Positions 51,744-59,714 of a stretch of DNA of 64,000 nucleotides are shown here, in pieces (positions within the stretch are counted from its first letter, which is position 1; each line of letters opens with the position of its first letter). A model generated the notes under the pieces. It saw only the letters and a list, made by a program, of their open reading frames with translations, did not search any database and was not told where the DNA came from. The DNA is from Bacteroidota bacterium (GTDB lineage Bacteria; Bacteroidota; Bacteroidia; Flavobacteriales; Weeksellaceae). Made by a program: the position numbers and the translations under genes. Location of the stretch: contig JAFAFC010000031.1 of NCBI GenBank assembly GCA_023423715.1, positions 1-64,000 on the forward strand, written 5' to 3'.

Positions 51744-51772
51744 AAAGCTCTACAATAAATTAAAAAGTAAAA

Positions 51773-52450
51773 ATGAGTGCAAAAAAAATCCTTTTAATAG
51801 ATGATGAGCATGATATTTTGGAAATCCTTTCGTACAATTTAGAGAAAGAAGGGTACCAAGTATATACGGCTGATAATGGAGTAGAAGGAATTGAAAAAGC
51901 CAGAGAAATTCATCCAGACCTTATTCTTTTGGATGTGATGATGCCCGAAAAAGACGGTATCGAAACCTGCCAAGATCTTCGTAAAATAAAAGAGTTGCAA
52001 AGAACGTTAATCGTTTTTCTATCGGCTCGTGGCGAGGAGTTTTCTCAACTTGCCGGTTACCAAGCTGGCGCAAATGATTATGTAGTTAAAGTAATCAAAC
52101 CAAAAATTCTGATTTCAAAAATCAACGCTTTATTAAAACTGAATGCCCAAATAGAAGATACATCCAAAGTATTAGAAATTGGCGATATGGTTATTGATAA
52201 AGATAATTTTCGAGTTTCTAAAAACGGAAAATTTATGCCGCTTCCCAAAAAAGAATTCGATCTTTTGTATCTATTGGCTTCGAATACGGAGAAAGTTTTC
52301 AAAAGAGAAGAGATTTTGGAAAAAGTTTGGGGAAACGACGTAGTCGTAGGAGAGAGAACTATTGATGTTCATATCCGTCGCTTACGCGAAAAATTAGGCG
52401 ACGATTCTATACAAACTCTAAAAGGTATCGGTTACAAATTAGTTGTGTAA
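51773..52450 (+). CDS. PhoB/OmpR-family response regulator
   Basis: The 225-aa protein has a receiver domain (KILLIDDEHDILEIL, phosphoacceptor Asp54 in ILLDVMMPEKDG) and a winged-helix DNA-binding domain (FMPLPKKEFDLLYLLASNTEKVFKREEILEKVWG, TIDVHIRRLREKLGDD, GIGYKLV). It is the PhoB/OmpR type. At the conserved Lys-Pro of the receiver, Lys106 is followed by Val107 instead of Pro (DYVVKVIKP). The histidine kinase gene starts nine bases later, so they form one operon. Divergent neighbours are a TonB receptor and lipoprotein. A phosphate role is suggested by resemblance to PhoB and is unproven. Confidence 0.93.
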   Translation: MSAKKILLIDDEHDILEILSYNLEKEGYQVYTADNGVEGIEKAREIHPDLILLDVMMPEKDGIETCQDLRKIKELQRTLIVFLSARGEEFSQLAGYQAGANDYVVKVIKPKILISKINALLKLNAQIEDTSKVLEIGDMVIDKDNFRVSKNGKFMPLPKKEFDLLYLLASNTEKVFKREEILEKVWGNDVVVGERTIDVHIRRLREKLGDDSIQTLKGIGYKLVV

Positions 52451-52459
52451 CTTTGTTGC

Positions 52460-53512
52460 ATGAGATTTAGCCGACTTTCATTTCTTACCGCATCCTTAAT
52501 GACAATCGCTATTGTAGTGATTGTAATTTTGTTTGATGACGCTCGTAATAATGTGAGTCAATTCGAATTCAATCTCACGTATTTACTCATTATCACTACG
52601 GTTCTTATTTTTATTGTGACCTTTTTCGGGATTGAAACCTTGTTTTCGGTGTACGGAAAAAGACAATTGAAAAAAATGGCGGAGAATATTCCCGAAGTAG
52701 GCTTCCAAGTGGAAGATTTGATGGGTTTCAAAGAATTAAGTGAGAAAATTTCCGACATCAAAAAAGAAAGCGAATCCGAATTGGATTTACTAAAGGAAAT
52801 GGAAGTTTTCCGGAAAGAATATGTAGGAAACATTTCCCACGAGCTTAAAACACCGCTTTTTTCCATTCAAGGCTATGTAGAAACCTTATTAGATGGAGCT
52901 TCCGAAAATCCAGTTATTCTAGGAAAATATCTTGATAGAATCGGGATTTCTGTAGAACGATTGATTAATATTGTCAATGATTTGGACATGATTAATCAGT
53001 TCGAAGCGGATGAAATTAAACTTAACATTACAACGTTTGATTTAAATTCATTGATTCGCGAAGTCTTTGATTTACTAGAAATTGAAGCCCAAAAGAAAGG
53101 CGCAATTTTAAAATTAGTTCCAGCGTTACCACAAATTTTTGTTGAAGCCGATAAACAAAAGATTTCCCAAGTTTTAATTAATTTGGTATCCAATGCAATT
53201 CATTATTCCAATCGACAAGAAGCAACGATAAAAATTACGACCGCCTATCTGAAAAATAAAGTCATGGTGGAAGTTGCCGACAATGGAATGGGAATAAAAC
53301 CGGACGCTTTGCCGAGGATTTTTGAACGTTTTTATCGTGTAGAGACCAGCAGAAACAGAAAAGATGGTGGTTCTGGTTTGGGATTAGCAATTGTAAAGCA
53401 TATCTTAGAGGGTCACGGTGAGACAATTACTGTTGCTAGTGAGTATTTGGAGGGGACAAAGTTTAACTTCCTATTGAAAAAAGCACAAGAGATCCCGAAG
53501 CCGGGAATTTAA
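52460..53512 (+). CDS. Sensor histidine kinase, PhoR-like
   Basis: The 350-aa kinase has two transmembrane helices close together (about residues 8-25 and 38-58) with only about 12 residues between them, so there is almost no periplasmic sensor domain. A coiled region then leads to the H box (YVGNISHELKTPLFSIQGYVETLLDG, His127), then N (INLVSNAIHYS), G1 (VEVADNGMGI), F (FERFYRVE) and G2 (GGSGLGLAIVKHIL) boxes. PhoR-type kinases also have a short periplasmic loop. The partner regulator is the gene immediately upstream. Confidence 0.93.
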   Translation: MRFSRLSFLTASLMTIAIVVIVILFDDARNNVSQFEFNLTYLLIITTVLIFIVTFFGIETLFSVYGKRQLKKMAENIPEVGFQVEDLMGFKELSEKISDIKKESESELDLLKEMEVFRKEYVGNISHELKTPLFSIQGYVETLLDGASENPVILGKYLDRIGISVERLINIVNDLDMINQFEADEIKLNITTFDLNSLIREVFDLLEIEAQKKGAILKLVPALPQIFVEADKQKISQVLINLVSNAIHYSNRQEATIKITTAYLKNKVMVEVADNGMGIKPDALPRIFERFYRVETSRNRKDGGSGLGLAIVKHILEGHGETITVASEYLEGTKFNFLLKKAQEIPKPGI

Positions 53513-53548
53513 AAAAATCTTTTTTGTAAAAAAATATTCAATTAATTT

Positions 53549-53577
53549 TTTGTCATTTTTCAATTATTATATCTTTG
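53549..53577 (+). promoter_or_regulatory. Promoter of the 53614 gene
   Basis: TTTG at 53549-53552, a 17-base spacer and TATCTTTG at 53570-53577 form a close match to the consensus; the ATG is 36 bases further. Confidence 0.75.
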
Positions 53578-53613
53578 CATCAGTTCAATTGAATAAAGAA
53601 AAGAGAGAAAAAA

Positions 53614-54204
53614 ATGGTTTATAAAATTCGCGTAATTTTAGATGCTAAAGAGGATGTTTTCAGAGACATCGAGATCAAAGGAAAACAAACCTTGTGGAAT
53701 CTTCACTTGGGAATTAAAAGTGCCTTTAGCCTACAGGGAGAAGAGTTGTCTGCGTTCAACCTTTTGGAAGAAGACGGAACGGTTGTAAAATCAGTTCCAT
53801 TGGAAGACATGAGTGACGACGGAGATGGTGAAATTATGTCTGATATTTATATCGACGAAGCTTTTGAAACAACGGGTGACAAAGCTCAATTTCAGTATGG
53901 TTTATTAGATTTATGGGAGTTCTACTGCGAGTTGGTAGATACGACGGAGGAAAAACCTGCTGTAAACTATCCAATTACCGCTTTCCGTTTCGGAAATGCG
54001 CCTTTGAAAGCGCCAGGAAAGAATGGCGGTGCAGCTTCAGGAAAAGGAAAAAAATCTGCAATGCCTTTAATGGATGATGATTTTAACTTTGATGACGATT
54101 TCGGTAACGAAAGTTTCGATGACGAAGATGATGATTCTTTTGATGACGAAGAAGAAGTAGGATACGAAGATGATAACTTCGAAGACGATCGCGAAGAAGA
54201 TTAA
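53614..54204 (+). CDS. PRiA4_ORF3-like (IS1096 passenger TnpR-type) protein with acidic tail
   Basis: The 196-aa protein has a folded N-terminal half (MVYKIRVILDAKEDVFRDIEI, TLWNLHLGIKSAFSLQGEELSAFNLLEEDG, FQYGLLDLWEFYCELVDT) that matches the pRiA4b ORF-3-like fold, often named IS1096 passenger TnpR family. Despite that name there is no transposase, inverted repeat or other sign of an insertion sequence here. The last 60 residues are Asp/Glu/Phe-rich (FDDDFGNESFDDED), a strongly acidic tail common in Flavobacteria orthologs. Function is unknown. It is a single-gene unit with its own promoter and terminator. Confidence 0.85.
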   Translation: MVYKIRVILDAKEDVFRDIEIKGKQTLWNLHLGIKSAFSLQGEELSAFNLLEEDGTVVKSVPLEDMSDDGDGEIMSDIYIDEAFETTGDKAQFQYGLLDLWEFYCELVDTTEEKPAVNYPITAFRFGNAPLKAPGKNGGAASGKGKKSAMPLMDDDFNFDDDFGNESFDDEDDDSFDDEEEVGYEDDNFEDDREED

Positions 54205-54235
54205 GATTCTACTTATATCATAAAAAATAGATGAA

Positions 54236-54264
54236 AGAGCCTGAGAATAACTCAGGCTTTTTTA
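54236..54264 (+). terminator. Terminator after the 53614 gene
   Basis: AAAGAGCCTGAG-AATAA-CTCAGGCTTTTTT: a 7-bp GC-rich core extended by A-T pairs, followed by T. Confidence 0.9.
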
Positions 54265-54265
54265 G

Positions 54266-54273
54266 TATTTTTG
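54266..54273 (+). promoter_or_regulatory. -7 box of the GH13 lipoprotein gene
   Basis: TATTTTTG is a match to TAnnTTTG, 24 bases before the ATG at 54298. It abuts the upstream terminator. Confidence 0.5.
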
Positions 54274-54297
54274 GCTCACAATCCCCAAAATTAGTAT

Positions 54298-55647
54298 ATG
54301 AAAAAGTTAGTTGTAATGGCAATCATCGGTATGGGACTGCTGTCCTGTGCCACGCAAAAATCTAAGAATACGATGGAATCACCCGATCAGTGGAAACATA
54401 ACACGAATATTTACGAAGTTAATTTAAGACAATACACGCAAGAAGGAACATTTAACGCTTTTGCAAAAGACCTTCCGCGCTTGAAAAAAATGGGAGTGAA
54501 AACCCTTTGGTTTATGCCAATCACTCCAATCGCTCAAAAAAATAAAAAAGGAAGTTTAGGAAGCCAATACGCAGCGGCAGATTATACATCGATCAATCCA
54601 GAATTTGGGACGATGGATGATTTCAAACGTTTGGTGAAAGAAGCGCACAGACAAGGTTTCAAAGTGATTATCGACTGGGTAGCTAATCATACCGGTTGGG
54701 ATCATGTTTGGACGAAAACACATCCTGAATACTATTTAATGGATCCAAAAACCAACGATTTCCAAATCGCGTCGGGAATGGATGATATTATTGAATTGGA
54801 TTATTCCAAGCCAGCAACGCGTAAAGCCATGATTGAAGCGATGAAGTTTTGGGTTCGCGAAGCAAATATCGACGGATTCCGTTGCGACCTTGCAAGTTGG
54901 GTGGAAGTTGATTTCTGGGAAGAAGCAAAACCTGAAGTTGAAAAGCTAAAACCTCTTTTCTGGTTAGGGGAGTATGATGAATTGGATACACCAGAATACG
55001 GTCGTGTTTTCGATGCAAGTTATTCATGGACATGGATGCACAAAACCAAAGACTATTACGATAATAAAGTTTCTTTGGATGATTTGAAGGCTTTGTTGCA
55101 TAAATATTCGGCTTTAGGAGACAAAACGCAACGTGCTTGGTTTACATCAAACCACGATGAAAATACGTGGAACGGAACCGAATATGAGAAGTACGGTGTT
55201 ATTGCAAAGCCTTTAGCGGTTTTCTCAGCAACTTGGAACGGCGTTCCTTTGTTGTATTCAGGCCAAGAATTACCGAACAAAAAGCGTTTGGAGTTCTTTG
55301 AAAAAGACGTCATCGAGTGGAATGGTTCTTTTGAAATGGCGGATTTTTATAAGACGTTACTTCAATTAAAGTCTACAGTTCCTGCTTTACGAGGTGGTGA
55401 TGCAAGTGTTTCAACACATATTTTAAATACATCTGCAAACGATAAAATTTTTGCTTACAAACGTAAAAATGGAAACTCGGAAGTGATTGTTGTTTTGAAT
55501 ATGTCTAAAAATCCTGTGAAGTTTTCTCTAGAAGATACTCAAGTATCGGGAAGTTTTAAGGAAGCATTTACGCAAACGACTAGAAATTTTGATTCGGATA
55601 AAAGTTTTGATTTCAAAGTTTCAGATTACGCCGTTTTTGTAAGATAA
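54298..55647 (+). CDS. GH13 alpha-amylase family lipoprotein
   Basis: The 449-aa protein has a lipobox (MGLLSCATQ, Cys17) and a GH13 (alpha/beta)8 barrel: DWVANHTGWDHVW (region I), FRCDLASW with the catalytic Asp (region II), WLGEYDELDT with the acid/base Glu (region III) and FTSNHDENTWNG (region IV). A C-terminal beta domain follows (FAYKRKNGNSEVIVVLNMSKNPV). It hydrolyses alpha-glucosidic bonds in starch or maltooligosaccharides; as a lipoprotein it acts on the cell envelope. No sus-type receptor is adjacent. Confidence 0.94.
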   Translation: MKKLVVMAIIGMGLLSCATQKSKNTMESPDQWKHNTNIYEVNLRQYTQEGTFNAFAKDLPRLKKMGVKTLWFMPITPIAQKNKKGSLGSQYAAADYTSINPEFGTMDDFKRLVKEAHRQGFKVIIDWVANHTGWDHVWTKTHPEYYLMDPKTNDFQIASGMDDIIELDYSKPATRKAMIEAMKFWVREANIDGFRCDLASWVEVDFWEEAKPEVEKLKPLFWLGEYDELDTPEYGRVFDASYSWTWMHKTKDYYDNKVSLDDLKALLHKYSALGDKTQRAWFTSNHDENTWNGTEYEKYGVIAKPLAVFSATWNGVPLLYSGQELPNKKRLEFFEKDVIEWNGSFEMADFYKTLLQLKSTVPALRGGDASVSTHILNTSANDKIFAYKRKNGNSEVIVVLNMSKNPVKFSLEDTQVSGSFKEAFTQTTRNFDSDKSFDFKVSDYAVFVR

Positions 55648-55667
55648 AGAACTCTAAAATAAAAAAT

Positions 55668-55692
55668 GAAGAACGGATTTTTTCCGTTCTTT
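55668..55692 (+). terminator. Terminator after the GH13 gene
   Basis: AAGAACGGA and TCCGTTCTT form a 9-bp stem around a T-run loop. The T tail after it is weak, and the next gene starts ten bases later. Confidence 0.65.
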
Positions 55693-55701
55693 GTTATTTC
55701 T

Positions 55702-56142
55702 ATGGATAAAGAAATCGTAATACAGCAAATTCAGAAACTCACTAAAGAGAAAGTTGAAGGCTTACAAAAGCTTATTGATGAAACTCGTAGTTCCAACAAC
55801 GATACCAAATCTTCGATGGGAGATAAGTACGAAACGGGACGCGAAATGCTTCAGCAAGAAATTAATCAATTGCAAGGGCAACTCAATCAGGCGTTGGAAC
55901 TTCAACGCATTGCAGATAAACTTTCTATTCAACTTTCAGAATGTATTGAGTCTTCTGCTTTAGCCAATACCAATAAAGGTTTTTTCTTTTTCGGAATTTC
56001 GTTAGGAAAAATGGATTTGGATGGAAAAACGCTGATGTGTATTTCTATGGATGCGCCTTTAGCAAAGGTTTTAGCCGGAAAAAGTAAAGGAGATTCTATC
56101 GCTTTCAACGGAATGGATTTTCAACTAATTGAAATTTTCTAA
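55702..56142 (+). CDS. GreA/GreB-like transcription factor homolog
   Basis: The 146-aa protein has an N-terminal coiled coil (about residues 5-85, with DKYETGREMLQQEINQLQGQLNQ) and a C-terminal FKBP-like part (GFFFFGISLGKMDLDGKTLMCISMDAPLAKVLAGKSKGDSIAFNGMDFQLIEIF as separate segments), the layout of GreA-type factors that bind the RNA polymerase secondary channel. The acidic tip typical of GreA is not certain here. It is a short, divergent family member, and cleavage-factor activity is an inference. The frame extends 12 codons upstream through the hairpin; the ATG at 55702 is the likely start. Confidence 0.75.
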   Translation: MDKEIVIQQIQKLTKEKVEGLQKLIDETRSSNNDTKSSMGDKYETGREMLQQEINQLQGQLNQALELQRIADKLSIQLSECIESSALANTNKGFFFFGISLGKMDLDGKTLMCISMDAPLAKVLAGKSKGDSIAFNGMDFQLIEIF

Positions 56143-56196
56143 CATAATCATTTACTGGGTTTTCCACAATCTGTTTTATTCGTCAGTCTTTTTTTA

Positions 56197-56204
56197 TACA
56201 TTTG
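56197..56204 (+). promoter_or_regulatory. -7 box of thyA
   Basis: TACATTTG matches TAnnTTTG, 25 bases before the thyA ATG; a TTTT tract is at the -33 position. Confidence 0.55.
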
Positions 56205-56229
56205 AGTTCACGAATTTTTATACATCTCC

Positions 56230-57024
56230 ATGCAGAATTACCACGAACTTTTACAGCATATTTTAGATAACGGAACCGACAAAACAGACCGTACCGGGAC
56301 AGGAACACGCAGTGTTTTTGGTTACCAATTGCGTTATGATTTGTCTAAAGGTTTTCCTTTAGTAACCACCAAAAAAGTTCATTTAAAATCGATTGTTTAC
56401 GAGTTATTGTGGTTTTTGAAAGGCGATACGAATATTCAATATTTAAAAGATAACGGCGTTTCTATTTGGGACGAATGGGCAGATGAAAATGGAGATTTAG
56501 GTCCCGTTTACGGCGCGCAATGGAGAAGTTGGAAAGGCGCGGACAATAAAGTGGTTGATCAGTTTTCGGAGGTGATTGACCAGATCAAAAAAAATCCAGA
56601 TTCTAGAAGATTAATCGTTTCTGCTTGGAATGCTGCTGAAATTCCAAATATGGCGCTAGCGCCTTGCCATGCGATGTTTCAGTTTTATGTTGCTGATGGG
56701 AAATTGTCATTGCAATTGTATCAACGAAGTGCGGATGTCTTTTTAGGAGTTCCGTTCAATATTGCGAGTTATGCATTGTTGTTGATGATGGTGGCGCAAG
56801 TTTGTGATCTTGAAGTAGGTGATTATGTGCATAGTTTTGGTGATGTTCATATTTACAACAACCATTTCGAGCAAGTAAAAAAACAGTTGGCACGAGAACC
56901 GAAAGCACTTCCAACCATGAAAATCAATCCAGAAATTAAAGATATTTTCGATTTTGATTTCGATGATTTTACATTAGAAAATTACGATCCGTATCCAGGA
57001 ATTAAAGCGCCTGTAGCGATTTAA
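56230..57024 (+). CDS. thyA: Thymidylate synthase
   Basis: ThyA (264 aa, the same length as in E. coli) methylates dUMP to dTMP with methylenetetrahydrofolate. The nucleophile Cys146 is in ALAPCHAMFQFYV. RTGTGTRSVFG, the phosphate-binding Arg in DSRRLIVSAWN, QLYQRSADVFLGVPFNIASYALL and FGDVHIYNNH are all present. It has its own promoter and a terminator. folA is not in the window. Confidence 0.97.
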   Translation: MQNYHELLQHILDNGTDKTDRTGTGTRSVFGYQLRYDLSKGFPLVTTKKVHLKSIVYELLWFLKGDTNIQYLKDNGVSIWDEWADENGDLGPVYGAQWRSWKGADNKVVDQFSEVIDQIKKNPDSRRLIVSAWNAAEIPNMALAPCHAMFQFYVADGKLSLQLYQRSADVFLGVPFNIASYALLLMMVAQVCDLEVGDYVHSFGDVHIYNNHFEQVKKQLAREPKALPTMKINPEIKDIFDFDFDDFTLENYDPYPGIKAPVAI

Positions 57025-57029
57025 TAAGC

Positions 57030-57059
57030 AATGCCGGTGTATCTACTGGCATTTTTTTA
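57030..57059 (+). terminator. Terminator of thyA
   Basis: AATGCCGGT and ACTGGCATT (one G-T pair) form a 9-bp stem with a GTATCT loop and a T run. Confidence 0.88.
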
Positions 57060-57081
57060 TAGATTAATTTAGTTAAAACTC

Positions 57082-59595
57082 ATGAATAAAATTTTTACTG
57101 CTGCATTATTTCTTGCTGCGATATCGATACCTACTTTTTCTCAAGCTCAAACGGAAACTTCCAATAGAGAAGGTGTTTACAGAGCGAGTCATAGCAAATG
57201 GACAGACTTGAAACATACCAAGTTGAAAGTGAATTTTGACTTTGATAAAGAGCAAATGAATGGTGAAGAATGGCTTACGGCAAGTCCGTATTTCTATCCA
57301 AGTGATTCGTTGGTTTTGAATGCGAAATCGATGTTGATTCACGAAGTTGCTTTAGATAAAGGCGGCTCAAAACAACCTTTGAAATATGAATATCAAAAGG
57401 ATATTCTTAAAATTAATTTAGATAAAACGTATAGCCGAAATCAAGAGTATACGATTTACATAAAATATACAGCGAGACCAAATGAAGTGAAGCAGGAGGG
57501 AAGTGCGGCGATTAACGATGCAAAAGGTTTGTATTTTGTGAATGCAAAAAAACAAGATCCAGAAAAACCCGTTCAGATTTGGACACAAGGTGAGACAGAA
57601 TCTTCTTCGGCTTGGTTTCCAACGATTGATAAACCAAATCAGAAAACGACTCAGGAGATTTATATGACGGTTCCTGACGAATACGTGACTTTGTCGAACG
57701 GACTTTTAAAGGAATCTAAAAAAGAAAGTAACGGACAACGTACCGATCATTGGGTGATGAACAAAAAACATGCTCCGTACTTATTTTTTATGGGTGTTGG
57801 TGAATATGCGGTTGTGAAAGACCAATGGAACGGAATTCCAGTGGATTATTATGTAGAAAAGGCGTACGAGCCTTACGCTAAAGGGATTTTCGGGAATACG
57901 CCAGCAATGATGGATTTCTATTCGAAAAAATTAAATTATCCGTATCCATGGGCGAAATATTCGCAAATGACGGCTCGAGAATACGTTTCGGGAGCAATGG
58001 AAAATACGACAGCGACTTTGCATGACGATTCTGCACAACAAACGGCAGAAGATTTGAAAGACGAAAACAAATGGGAAGCAACAATCGCGCATGAGCTTTT
58101 TCACCATTGGTTTGGGGATTTAGTAACCGCAGAAAGTTGGAGTAATTTAACAGTTAATGAATCGTTTGCTAATTATTCGGAGTATTTGTGGTTCGAACAT
58201 CAATACGGAAAAGATGATGCCGAGTATCATAAACTAACGGATATTGGCCGCTATTTACATGATCCAGAAGATTATACTAAGAATTTAGTTCGCTATAATT
58301 ATACGTCTCGAGAAGACGTTTTTGACTTGGTAAGCTATAACAAAGGGGGAAGTATTCTCCATATGTTGCGAAATTATCTTGGCGATGAAGCTTTCTTTGG
58401 CGGTATGACAGAATATTTGAAATCGAACGAATATGGAACGGGAGAAGCACATCAAATTCGTCTCGCGATGGAAAAAGTCTCTGGTAAAGATCTGAATTGG
58501 TTTTTTAATCAATGGTATTTTAGCAACGGTCATCCGAAAATTAGTTATACAAGCCATTTCGAACCGGTTAAAAAAGAAGTTACGATTTCAATCAACCAAA
58601 ATCAAACACCTTTGTTTGAATTTCCATTGACGTTAGATGTTTTTGAAAATGGAAAAGCAACGCGTAAAACGGTTTGGGTAAATGCAAAATCTAAAAATAA
58701 CTTCACGTTTCCAGCAACAAAAAATCCAGAATTTATTAATCTAAATCCCGATGGAGTTTTGGTGGCGGACATTACGCAATCGAAAACGTCGGAAAATTAT
58801 TTAGCGCAATATCAAAACACCAAAGAGTTTTACGGACGTTATCAAGCGGTTAGCGCGGTGGTTGATATGGAGCAAAAGAATGATGCTGCCCTAAAAACGT
58901 TAGTCGCTGCCTTGAAAGATCCGTATTTCCGAGTTCGTGAAAAAGCGATTAGCGGTTTAGATTTATCGAATTCATCGGTGGCAAAGCAAGGTTTATCGGA
59001 AGTGGAGAAATTAGTAACGCAAGATCCGAAGACTTTAGTTCAAGCTGCGGCATTAATGGCGTTAGGGAAATTAAACCAACCTAAATATTTAGTTGTATTT
59101 GAAAATGCAATGAAAACGCCTTCTACAGCGGTGAAAGGAGCAGCTTTGGCGGGAATCGCAAGTTTGGAGCCTTCGAAAGTTGCTACCTATTCCGGTCAAG
59201 TTGATTTGAGTAACGCTTCAGAAGATATCATGAATGTTTTACTTCCAATTATTGTAAAAAACAAATTAGAAAAACACATGCCAGCAATCGCGTCCGTAGC
59301 GGCTTTTTATCCTTTTGTGAAATTTCAAAATCCGACATTGGGTGCTTCTGCCGAAGAAGGGTATCAATGGATAATGAGCTCGGATAATGCTAAAGCAACG
59401 GAGAAATTAATAAAAATTATGGGGCAAGTTAAAGGGGAATTAGAATCGAATCCGCAAGCAAAAATGATGATGCTTCAAGTTTTGAAAGATGGTCTGAATC
59501 GTAAAATGCAAGTTTTGAAAGCGAACCCAACGAATCCTTTAGTTAAGAAACAAATTGATTCTTTAAACAAAACAATCGAGTCCTACACGAAGTAA
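57082..59595 (+). CDS. M1 family metallo-aminopeptidase with HEAT-like C-terminus
   Basis: The 837-aa exported enzyme has a signal peptide (FTAALFLAAISIPTFSQA), an M1 catalytic domain with the GAMEN exopeptidase motif at 304-308 and the zinc site His337-Glu338-x2-His341-x18-Glu360 (HELFHHWFGD), and the proton donor Tyr expected around residue 420-430 (VRYNYTSREDVFDL region). The C-terminal 280 residues are helical and repeat-like (FRVREKAISGLDL, ALMALGKL, AALAGIASL), HEAT-type. It removes N-terminal amino acids from peptides in the periplasm or outside. No T9SS C-terminal sorting domain is seen. Single-gene unit. Confidence 0.94.
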   Translation: MNKIFTAALFLAAISIPTFSQAQTETSNREGVYRASHSKWTDLKHTKLKVNFDFDKEQMNGEEWLTASPYFYPSDSLVLNAKSMLIHEVALDKGGSKQPLKYEYQKDILKINLDKTYSRNQEYTIYIKYTARPNEVKQEGSAAINDAKGLYFVNAKKQDPEKPVQIWTQGETESSSAWFPTIDKPNQKTTQEIYMTVPDEYVTLSNGLLKESKKESNGQRTDHWVMNKKHAPYLFFMGVGEYAVVKDQWNGIPVDYYVEKAYEPYAKGIFGNTPAMMDFYSKKLNYPYPWAKYSQMTAREYVSGAMENTTATLHDDSAQQTAEDLKDENKWEATIAHELFHHWFGDLVTAESWSNLTVNESFANYSEYLWFEHQYGKDDAEYHKLTDIGRYLHDPEDYTKNLVRYNYTSREDVFDLVSYNKGGSILHMLRNYLGDEAFFGGMTEYLKSNEYGTGEAHQIRLAMEKVSGKDLNWFFNQWYFSNGHPKISYTSHFEPVKKEVTISINQNQTPLFEFPLTLDVFENGKATRKTVWVNAKSKNNFTFPATKNPEFINLNPDGVLVADITQSKTSENYLAQYQNTKEFYGRYQAVSAVVDMEQKNDAALKTLVAALKDPYFRVREKAISGLDLSNSSVAKQGLSEVEKLVTQDPKTLVQAAALMALGKLNQPKYLVVFENAMKTPSTAVKGAALAGIASLEPSKVATYSGQVDLSNASEDIMNVLLPIIVKNKLEKHMPAIASVAAFYPFVKFQNPTLGASAEEGYQWIMSSDNAKATEKLIKIMGQVKGELESNPQAKMMMLQVLKDGLNRKMQVLKANPTNPLVKKQIDSLNKTIESYTK

Positions 59596-59609
59596 AATCT
59601 AGATAATTG

Positions 59610-59645
59610 AAAATACACCTGCCAAAAAGTAGGTGTATTTTTTTG
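59610..59645 (+). terminator. Terminator after the M1 peptidase gene
   Basis: AAATACACCT and AGGTGTATTT with a 10-base loop, followed by a T run. Confidence 0.88.
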
Positions 59646-59714
59646 ATAATTTATGTGATGAAAGGGTATTTTAAATAGGATGTTTTCCTAAATTCGCATT
59701 AAAATTATAGGAAA

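Noticed and set aside
53614..54204. Mobile element suggested by the IS1096 name of the family
   Set aside because: No transposase, target duplication or inverted repeats, and the gene has its own host-like promoter and terminator.
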